From contig DROK01000115.1 of NCBI GenBank assembly GCA_011321895.1, positions 1-5,735 on the forward strand: DNA of 5,735 nt, given 5' to 3'. Within the stretch, counting starts at the first letter, position 1. Every line of letters starts with the position of its first letter. The stretch comes from Thermodesulfatator atlanticus (lineage in GTDB: Bacteria; Desulfobacterota; Thermodesulfobacteria; Thermodesulfobacteriales; Thermodesulfatatoraceae). The notes beneath the pieces were generated by a model. The model did no database searches. It had not been told where the DNA came from and saw nothing but the letters and a program-made list of their open reading frames with translations. Positions 1 to 5,085 of this stretch are shown here, one piece after another. The translations under genes and the position numbers were made by a program.

Positions 1-1
1 T

Positions 2-2587
2 ACCGACTATCTCTGGTATCAAGACCTGGGGTTTACCCGGGTCTTTCTCATAAAATTCTGGGTCCAGGCCTTACTCTTTTTGGCCTTTGGCGGGATATCA
101 GCCGGCCTCTTTTTCCTCAACGGCTACCTGGTCCACAGGGCCGCGGTAAAAAGCGGCATTTTTGCGGATTTCTTTGACCCCCGCCTGAGACACTGGCTGG
201 GAGAGAAATACCGTCTGCTGCTCAAGATCATCGCCTTGCTGCTGGGGTTGGCCTCCGGCCTGGCCGCCTTACCCCTCTGGGAAGACGCACTACTTTTCGC
301 CAAGGCCGTCCCCTTTGGAAGGACAGACCCCCTGCTTTCCCTGGATATCGGCTTTTACGTCTTTAAGCTTCCCTTTCTGCGCTATCTGGCCAACTGGAGC
401 TTCAGTTTATGGGTGCTTTGCGCTGGCTTTGGTACTTTTGTCTTCCTGGCCCTGGGTCACATCCAGAGCCAGGGACGCAGGTTAAGCCTCACCAGGCCCT
501 TTAGACGCTATCTCGCCCTGATGCTGGTCTTTTTCTTTCTGCGTCTTTCTTTTGATCTCTGGCTGGACCGGGCAGACCTCCTTTTTGACGAGCGGGGGGT
601 GGTTTTTGGGGCCGGTTTTACCGAGGCCAAAGTAGTCCTGCCGGTGCTCACGGCGCTGGCGGCCCTTTCAGTCCTGGCGGCGGGGCTGGCCGCCTTTTTC
701 GTATTCAAACCCCGCAAAGAAATCCTTTTGGGGCTCACCGGCCTTTACGCCTTTCTTTATTTTGTAGGGCTTAAATTCTTGCCAGGGGTAGTCCACCGCT
801 ACGTGGTTCAACCCAATGAACTTGAGCGGGAGAAAAAGTATCTGGCTTACGAAATCGCCGCTACCAGGGAGGCCTTTGGGCTTTCCCAGGTTGAAGAACA
901 GGAATTCCGTTTTGGCCCCCCTTTGACCGCCGAAGTGCTTGCCCGCAACCAGGACACCATCAAAAACATCCGCCTCTGGGACCACGAACCCCTCCTTGAG
1001 ACTTACAGCCAGATCCAGGAAATAAGGACCTATTACAAATTCATCGCGGTTGATAACGACCGCTACTTCATCAACGGAGAACTGCGCCAGGTGATGCTTT
1101 CCGCCCGGGAGCTCTCTTATGAAGATTTACCCAGCCGCTCCTGGATCAACGAACACCTGGTCTATACCCACGGATACGGCCTCACTTTGGGGGTGGTAAA
1201 CGAAGTTACCGCGGAGGGACTGCCCAAACTCCTGATCAAAGACATCCCCCCGGTTTCGGAATGTGACATAAAGGTTACCCGGCCAGAGATCTATTTCGGC
1301 GAACTGGCTAACGAGTACGTCATCGTAGGCACCAAAGCCAGGGAATTTGATTATCCCGCCGGGGAAAAAAACGTCTATACGACTTACCGGGGCCAGACCG
1401 GAGTTAAGGTCGGAGGTCTTTTGCGAAGAGCTCTTTTTAGCCTGCGTTTCGGCTCAAGCAAAATCCTCCTCTCACGGGATATCACTGATGAAAGCAAGAT
1501 CCTCTATTACCGGAGCGTTTCAGAACGGGTCCGCAAGGCCGCCCCTTTTCTCCGTTTCGACGATGACCCTTATCTGGTCATCGGAGAGGACGGGCGTCTC
1601 TTCTGGTTCGTGGACGCCTATACCCTTTCTGACCGCTACCCTTACGCCCGAAGGATCAAAGGCCTGGGGAATTACATCCGGAACTCGGTGCTCGCGGTGA
1701 TAGACGCTTACCACGGGAACATCTCTTTTTACCTGAAAGATCCCCAGGACCCCATCATCAAGACTTATACCCGGATCTTCCCGGATATGTTTAAACCCCT
1801 CTCCGCTTTGAGGAAGGATCTCAGGCGGCATATACGTTACCCTCACCGGCTCTTTTTCATTCAGGCCAGGCTCTTTGGGGCCTACCACATGAAAGACCCC
1901 CGGGTCTTTTACAACCAGGAAGACCTCTGGGAAGTCCCCCGCAGCCTCAAAAGTGACCGGCGCTATATGAAACCTTATTACACCATCATGAAACTGCCCG
2001 GAGAAAAGCGGGCCGAATTCATCCTGATGATCCCCTTCAACCCGGCCAAAAAGCATAACCTGGCCGCCTGGATGTGTGTCCGTTGTGATCCTGAAAATTA
2101 CGGCCACATGCTGGTCTACCGTTTCCCCAAACAGAAACTCGTTTACGGCCCCCAGCAGATCGAAAGCCGGATTAACCAGGACCCTGAAATCTCCCGGCAA
2201 CTCTCCCTTTGGGACCAGCGGGGCAGCCGGGTCATCCTGGGCACTCTCCTTATCATCCCCATCGAAGGCAACCTCCTTTACGTGCAACCCCTTTACCTAA
2301 AAGCCGAGTCCGGCCAGATACCCGAGCTGAAGAGGGTGATCGTGGCCTACGAAAACGAAATCCGCATGGGGCACACCTTGGAAGAGGCCCTTTACGCCAT
2401 CTTTGGGGCCAGCACCCCGCGGGAGGAAGTTAGCCAGGAGCCGTTACCCCGAAAAAAGATGCCTGTCCTCTCCCAGGCCGTTAGACTTTACTTACAGGCC
2501 CAAGAGGCCCTGAAAAGGGGAGATCTGGAGACCTTTGGCCGGCTCTGGAAAAAATTAGGGGAAATTTTAAAGAGGGAAGCTAAGTAG
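2..2587 (+). CDS. UPF0182 family integral membrane protein, 5'-truncated by the window edge
   Basis: Reading frame 2 is open from the left edge to a TAG stop at 2585-2587, giving 861 residues; family members are usually around 900, so only a short N-terminal piece is missing. A TTG at 80 is internal: the codons before it read TDYLWYQDLGFTRVF, matching the conserved (D)xLWxxxLGxxxVF stretch after the first membrane segment in this family. About six hydrophobic segments are visible, at roughly window residues 12-40, 70-92, 130-153, 168-188, 210-235 and 240-261. A long, probably extracytoplasmic, soluble domain follows. Family landmarks include DIGFYVFKLPFLRYL, VVQPNELEREKKYL, NIRLWDHEPLLETY, the tract RINQDPEISRQLSLWDQRGS, and a C-terminal helix with QAQEALKRGDLETFGR. 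The biochemical function of UPF0182 (PF03699) proteins is not established. The gene overlaps the convergent feoA by 8 bp, so it leaves no room for a terminator of its own. Family assignment is firm; the true start lies outside the window. Confidence 0.93.
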   Translation, partial: TDYLWYQDLGFTRVFLIKFWVQALLFLAFGGISAGLFFLNGYLVHRAAVKSGIFADFFDPRLRHWLGEKYRLLLKIIALLLGLASGLAALPLWEDALLFAKAVPFGRTDPLLSLDIGFYVFKLPFLRYLANWSFSLWVLCAGFGTFVFLALGHIQSQGRRLSLTRPFRRYLALMLVFFFLRLSFDLWLDRADLLFDERGVVFGAGFTEAKVVLPVLTALAALSVLAAGLAAFFVFKPRKEILLGLTGLYAFLYFVGLKFLPGVVHRYVVQPNELEREKKYLAYEIAATREAFGLSQVEEQEFRFGPPLTAEVLARNQDTIKNIRLWDHEPLLETYSQIQEIRTYYKFIAVDNDRYFINGELRQVMLSARELSYEDLPSRSWINEHLVYTHGYGLTLGVVNEVTAEGLPKLLIKDIPPVSECDIKVTRPEIYFGELANEYVIVGTKAREFDYPAGEKNVYTTYRGQTGVKVGGLLRRALFSLRFGSSKILLSRDITDESKILYYRSVSERVRKAAPFLRFDDDPYLVIGEDGRLFWFVDAYTLSDRYPYARRIKGLGNYIRNSVLAVIDAYHGNISFYLKDPQDPIIKTYTRIFPDMFKPLSALRKDLRRHIRYPHRLFFIQARLFGAYHMKDPRVFYNQEDLWEVPRSLKSDRRYMKPYYTIMKLPGEKRAEFILMIPFNPAKKHNLAAWMCVRCDPENYGHMLVYRFPKQKLVYGPQQIESRINQDPEISRQLSLWDQRGSRVILGTLLIIPIEGNLLYVQPLYLKAESGQIPELKRVIVAYENEIRMGHTLEEALYAIFGASTPREEVSQEPLPRKKMPVLSQAVRLYLQAQEALKRGDLETFGRLWKKLGEILKREAK

Positions 2588-2813
2588 TCTTGCGGACCAG
2601 GATCTTGGCCGCCTCCTCGTGCCGCAGGCTTACGTGATAACCTTTGATCTCGTATTCCACCGGGTCTTTTAAGGGGGCGTAACGCACCACCCTTACCTTG
2701 GCCCCGGGAACGAAACCCATTTCCATCAAACGGATCCGAAAGGGCCCGTCGCCCAGGATCTTTACGATCTCTGCTTCTTCTCCGTTACGCAGGTCATCGA
2801 GTCTGAGCGTCAA
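2580..2813 (-). CDS. feoA: FeoA domain protein (ferrous iron transport accessory)
   Basis: A 77-residue cytoplasmic protein of typical stand-alone FeoA length. It has the SH3-like fold signatures: an N-terminal LDDLRNGEEAEIVKI strand pair, the core RIRLMEMGFVPGAKVRV (residues 26-42), and the closing PVEYEIKGYHVSLRHEEA segment (51-69). FeoA proteins normally bind or regulate FeoB, the GTP-dependent Fe(II) permease. The start is TTG at 2813, chosen because a strong AGGAGG sits 5 nt upstream and the FeoA domain begins directly after it. That Shine-Dalgarno overlaps the stop codon of the upstream fur gene, so the two are almost certainly co-transcribed and probably translationally coupled. No feoB follows: the gene runs straight into the convergent UPF0182 gene, overlapping it by 8 bp. 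The protein could therefore serve a distant feoB or have an independent role. The domain call is secure; the iron-transport role is inferred from the family. Confidence 0.88.
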   Translation of the reverse strand: MTLRLDDLRNGEEAEIVKILGDGPFRIRLMEMGFVPGAKVRVVRYAPLKDPVEYEIKGYHVSLRHEEAAKILVRKTT

Positions 2814-2818
2814 CTCCT

Positions 2819-2824
2819 CCTCCT
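2819..2824 (-). promoter_or_regulatory. Ribosome binding site of feoA, overlapping the fur stop
   Basis: On the minus strand the sequence reads TTAGGAGGAGGAG immediately before the TTG start at 2813. The first AGGAGG (2824-2819) lies 5 nt from the start codon. It shares two bases with the fur TAG stop (2825-2823), which suggests that ribosomes terminating on fur help initiation at feoA. It also justifies the non-ATG start. Confidence 0.8.
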
Positions 2825-3302
2825 AAGAACGCAGCTGTTTTTTCTGACACTCCGGACAATAGCCCAGAAGCTCAAAACGCAGCCCCGTTAGCCGGTAACC
2901 GAATTCCTTAGTAATGTGTTCTTCTATTTCTTTGATCCGGTCATCCGTAAATTCTTCCACCCGGCGACACTCCAGACACCGCACGTGGGCGTGGGGCTCG
3001 TGCCCATAAGTGTGTTCGTAATGCATGTGCCCGTCTTCGTGGTACACTTCCTGGATCAGGCCGCAGTCTATCAAGAGGGGGAGGGTGCGGTAGATAGAGG
3101 CCTTGGAAAGCTTTTTCCCTTTATTGCGCAGGCGCAAATAGAGCTCGTCTACGTCAAAATGGTCGTGTATCTCAAAGATTTCCCGCACGATGATTTCTCT
3201 CTCCGGGGTAAACCTAAGCCCCTTGCGCCTGATATATTCCTTAAAAATCTCGATTTCCGGCGCATGCCCCTTCTGGACGTCTTCTTTGGAGGTTTTGGCC
3301 AT
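2823..3302 (-). CDS. fur: Fur-family metal-responsive transcriptional regulator
   Basis: A 159-residue Fur-family repressor, close to the usual 140-160. The N-terminal winged helix covers about residues 18-90 (FTPEREIIVREIF at 31-43, recognition-helix region SKASIYRTLPLLIDCGLI at 66-83). The C-terminal half is the dimerisation and metal-binding domain. Candidate metal ligands are H46, H48, H94, E96, H97, H101, H104 and H106. Two CxxC pairs, C109/C112 and C149/C152, match the family's structural Zn site. Glu, not Asp, occupies the position of PerR Asp104 (E117 by alignment from C109), which argues for Fur over a peroxide sensor; Zur or another subtype cannot be excluded. A TTG codon lies just upstream at 3305, but ATG at 3302 is preferred because GGAG (3313-3310) is 7 nt away from it. 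The gene heads a unit with feoA, supporting an iron role, and is divergent from a sulfite reductase. The family call is firm; the metal specificity is inferred. Confidence 0.92.
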   Translation of the reverse strand: MAKTSKEDVQKGHAPEIEIFKEYIRRKGLRFTPEREIIVREIFEIHDHFDVDELYLRLRNKGKKLSKASIYRTLPLLIDCGLIQEVYHEDGHMHYEHTYGHEPHAHVRCLECRRVEEFTDDRIKEIEEHITKEFGYRLTGLRFELLGYCPECQKKQLRS

Positions 3303-3322
3303 CAAAAATCTCCGTTAAGTGA

Positions 3323-3355
3323 AAAGATAGTTGATTTTCTTTTACAATTACTAAA
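3323..3355. promoter_or_regulatory. AT-rich imperfect palindromes, possible Fur-family operator
   Basis: Two adjoining dyads lie in the fur leader and -10 region. AAAGATAGTTGATTTTCTTT (3323-3342) has half-sites agreeing at 7 of 10 positions. TTTTACAATTACTAAA (3340-3355), centred on AATT, has half-sites agreeing at 5 of 8. Fur-family proteins bind AT-rich inverted repeats and often repress their own genes, so the position fits autoregulation. Neither dyad is a good match to the classical 19-bp Fur box, and AT-rich DNA produces such dyads by chance. Confidence 0.25.
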
Positions 3356-3377
3356 GGATTTATAGCAGTCTTGTCAA
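3350..3377 (-). promoter_or_regulatory. Candidate promoter for fur-feoA
   Basis: The minus strand has a perfect TTGACA -35 hexamer (3377-3372), a 16-nt spacer, and TTTAGT (3355-3350), which matches four of six bases of the -10 consensus. Transcription would start near 3343, leaving a leader of about 40 nt before the ATG at 3302. The -10 lies in an AT-rich imperfect palindrome (3340-3355). The call rests on consensus matching by eye and was not tested. Confidence 0.5.
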
Positions 3378-3399
3378 GTTAAAGGCCAAAGCGCATATT
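3371..3399 (+). promoter_or_regulatory. Candidate promoter for the sulfite reductase gene
   Basis: TTGTCA (3371-3376, five of six matches to the -35 consensus), a 17-nt spacer and CATATT (3394-3399, four of six matches to the -10) give a plausible sigma70-type promoter. Transcription would begin about 30 nt before the GTG start at 3435. Its -35 overlaps the -35 of the oppositely directed fur promoter. Confidence 0.4.
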
Positions 3400-3420
3400 T
3401 AAGCCCAGCAAAATATGGTT

Positions 3421-3428
3421 AAGGAGGT
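3421..3428 (+). promoter_or_regulatory. Ribosome binding site deciding the GTG start of the sulfite reductase
   Basis: AAGGAGGT is a near-perfect Shine-Dalgarno sequence 6 nt before the GTG at 3435. It fixes this non-ATG codon as the start and predicts efficient translation. Confidence 0.85.
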
Positions 3429-3434
3429 CTTCTG

Positions 3435-4082
3435 GTGGAAATTCCCGGACTCATTCCCCAAAAAGACGGTTCCTGGGCCTTAAGTATTGAGCTTCCTGAA
3501 GGCAAAATAGGGGCAGAGGTCTTGAAAGTGCTGGCCTCCCTGGCGGAAGGAGGGGCCTTTATTCACCCCACCACCGCCCAAAAGATCATGGTCTTAGGCC
3601 TCAGAAAAGAAGAGGCTTTAAAAGCCTTAGAAAGGCTGGAAAAGGCCGGGGCCAGGATCAGAAAATCCGGCAAGAGTTTACAGCCGCGCACCTGCGTAGG
3701 GCTCCCCTTCTGTAAACTGGCCTTACAGGAAACCTTTCCCCTGGCTCAGGCCATTTACGAGGCCTTTCCCCGGGAGGAACTGCCGCATAAGTTCAAGATC
3801 GGGGTTTCCGGGTGCCCGGCCTGTTGTTCCTGGGCCAACACCTTGGACCTTGGCTTCGTGGGGGTAAGGGACGGTTTTAAAGTGTACCTCGGGGGAAAAG
3901 GTGGTTATAAACCCCGGTTAGGAATCCTGGTGGGCAAGATAGGTGACCTTTCCGAAGCGCTTGAAGTGACCAGACGCGTCCTGGACCTTTTTAAAGAAAA
4001 AGGCGCCAAAAAGAGGCGCTTTGCCAAAATCGTTGAAAATCTATCCCTTGAAGAAATCCAGCAATATCTCGGGCTTTCTTAA
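3435..4082 (+). CDS. Small siroheme/[4Fe-4S] sulfite (or nitrite) reductase, low-spin assimilatory type
   Basis: A 215-residue cytoplasmic protein corresponding to one half of the nitrite/sulfite reductase fold. The N-terminal ferredoxin-like half-domain is at about 1-75 (including GAFIHPTTAQKIMVLGL). The siroheme/[4Fe-4S] domain follows with the hallmark Cys set C87-x5-C93 and C127-x3-C131 (TCVGLPFC and SGCPACC). By analogy with E. coli SiR, C131 would bridge the cluster and siroheme iron. Length and architecture resemble the roughly 220-residue monomeric assimilatory-type low-spin sulfite reductase of Desulfovibrio vulgaris. There is no extra ferredoxin domain as in AsrC and no second repeat as in CysI or NirA. 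The predicted reaction is six-electron reduction of sulfite to sulfide; nitrite reduction is also possible, and the physiological role of this class is unsettled. C130 is an additional cysteine inside the cluster loop. The gene is alone in its unit, divergent from fur, and ends one base from the convergent trpS end. The fold is certain, the substrate less so. Confidence 0.88.
   Translation: MEIPGLIPQKDGSWALSIELPEGKIGAEVLKVLASLAEGGAFIHPTTAQKIMVLGLRKEEALKALERLEKAGARIRKSGKSLQPRTCVGLPFCKLALQETFPLAQAIYEAFPREELPHKFKIGVSGCPACCSWANTLDLGFVGVRDGFKVYLGGKGGYKPRLGILVGKIGDLSEALEVTRRVLDLFKEKGAKKRRFAKIVENLSLEEIQQYLGLS
4000..4022 (-). terminator. Possible Rho-independent terminator of the M50-trpS unit, inside the reductase gene
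   Basis: On the minus strand a GCGCC/GGCGC stem of five GC pairs (4019-4015 with 4007-4003) encloses a 7-nt TCTTTTT loop. After one A/C mismatch and two A-T pairs it runs into a T-rich tail, TTTTTCTTT, ending near 3993. It lies about 60 nt beyond the trpS stop, where a terminator would be expected, since only one base separates trpS from the convergent gene. The stem is short and lies in coding sequence, so this is tentative. Confidence 0.4.
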
Positions 4083-4083
4083 T

Positions 4084-5085
4084 TCAATACCAGGTCGCCC
4101 CAAAGAGGGCCTCCTTGGCCTCAGCCAGGGTCTGACGGGCAAAGTCTCGGGCCCGTTCGTTCCCCCGGGTTACTATTTCTTCAAAAAGGGAGGGTCTTTC
4201 TTCCAAGGCTTGCCTTCGTTCCCAAAGGGGCCTTAGGGCCGCCACTACCTTTTCTGCCAGGCGTTTTTTACAGGGGACACAACCAAGCTTGGCAGCCTTA
4301 CAGGCGGTAATGATTTCAGCCTGCTCTTCCGGGGAGAAATAGAGTTTTATGAGCTGGAAGGCCACGCAGCGGTTTTCAGGGTCGCCGGGATCACTTTTGC
4401 GGGGGCGCTGGACGTCCGTTACCATGCTCTGGATCTTCTGCCGCACTGTCTCTTCATCGTCGTTCAGGAAGATAGCGTTGCCGAAACTTTTGCTCATTTT
4501 ACGCCCGTCAATCCCGGGCACTTTGGGTACTTCCGAAAGGAGAGGTTCTGGTAGGGGAAAGACCTCCTGGCCGTATAGATAATTAAAACGCCGGGCAATT
4601 TCCCGGGTCAACTCCAGGTGGGGTAGCTGATCCACCCCAACCGGCACCTTTTCCGCCTTGTAAATCAAGATATCCGCCGCCTGAAGGACCGGATAACCGA
4701 GAAAACCATACGTGGCCAGGTCTTTCTGCTTGAGTTCTTTGATCATGTCTTTGTAGGTGGGATTGCGCTCCAGCCAGGAGACCGGCGTGAACATGGCAAA
4801 GAGGAGATAGAGTTCAGCGTGTTCCTTGATGGCACTTTGCACAAAGAGCACGGATTTTTCTGGATCAAGCCCCACCGCCAGCCATTCGAGCAAGAGCTCA
4901 CGGGCAAAGGCAGGGATACGTCTGGGGTTTTCGTACTCGGTGGTGAGGGCGTGCCAGTCAGCTACAAAATAAAAGCACTGGTATTCTTCCTGGAGCCTGA
5001 GCCAGTTATTGAGTACTCCGTGCAGGTGCCCCAGGTGTAAGGGACCGGTAGGCCGCATGCCGCTAAGCACTCGTTTCCTGTTCAC
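4084..5085 (-). CDS. trpS: Tryptophanyl-tRNA synthetase with a putative iron-sulfur cluster motif
   Basis: Class I aminoacyl-tRNA synthetase that activates tryptophan with ATP and charges tRNA-Trp in the cytoplasm. Numbered from the GTG start (333 residues, normal length), the HIGH motif is HLGH at 17-20 within GMRPTGPLHLGH. The tryptophan pocket segment YPVLQAADILIY starts at 131, VGVDQ ends at 153, and KMSKS is at 196-200. C240, C262, C269 and C272 form a C-x21-C-x6-C-x2-C pattern, close to the C-x22-C-x6-C-x2-C that binds a [4Fe-4S] cluster in Thermotoga maritima TrpRS. An ATG two codons upstream (5091) abuts its GGAGG with no spacer, whereas GTG at 5085 has a 6-nt spacer. With GTG the start overlaps the stop of the upstream metalloprotease gene as GTGA, implying coupling. 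The gene ends one base from the convergent sulfite-reductase stop. The identity is secure; the start choice is probable. Confidence 0.96.
   Translation of the reverse strand: MNRKRVLSGMRPTGPLHLGHLHGVLNNWLRLQEEYQCFYFVADWHALTTEYENPRRIPAFARELLLEWLAVGLDPEKSVLFVQSAIKEHAELYLLFAMFTPVSWLERNPTYKDMIKELKQKDLATYGFLGYPVLQAADILIYKAEKVPVGVDQLPHLELTREIARRFNYLYGQEVFPLPEPLLSEVPKVPGIDGRKMSKSFGNAIFLNDDEETVRQKIQSMVTDVQRPRKSDPGDPENRCVAFQLIKLYFSPEEQAEIITACKAAKLGCVPCKKRLAEKVVAALRPLWERRQALEERPSLFEEIVTRGNERARDFARQTLAEAKEALFGATWY

Noticed and set aside
80..82. TTG at 80 as the start of the UPF0182 gene
   Set aside because: The frame is open to the window edge, and the 26 residues before the TTG match conserved family sequence, so the gene starts outside the window.
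1520..2287. A 255-codon open frame on the minus strand
   Set aside because: It lies entirely antisense to a conserved part of the UPF0182 gene, has no recognisable domain and no sign of a start context; it reflects codon bias of the real gene.
3303..3305. TTG as the start of the fur-family gene
   Set aside because: The adjacent ATG at 3302 has better spacing (7 nt) from GGAG than the TTG (4 nt), and ATG is the stronger start.
2916..3365. A 149-codon plus-strand open frame
   Set aside because: It is antisense to the Fur-family gene, whose metal and DNA-binding motifs are clear; the product is low-complexity and unlike any family.
4000..4022. The GGCGCC hairpin as a plus-strand terminator
   Set aside because: On the plus strand it is followed by only three T residues and lies 60 nt before the end of the reductase gene, so it would not serve that gene.
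4021..4236. A 71-codon plus-strand frame bridging the convergent stop codons
   Set aside because: It overlaps the end of the reductase in another frame and the end of trpS antisense; no ribosome site or domain supports it.
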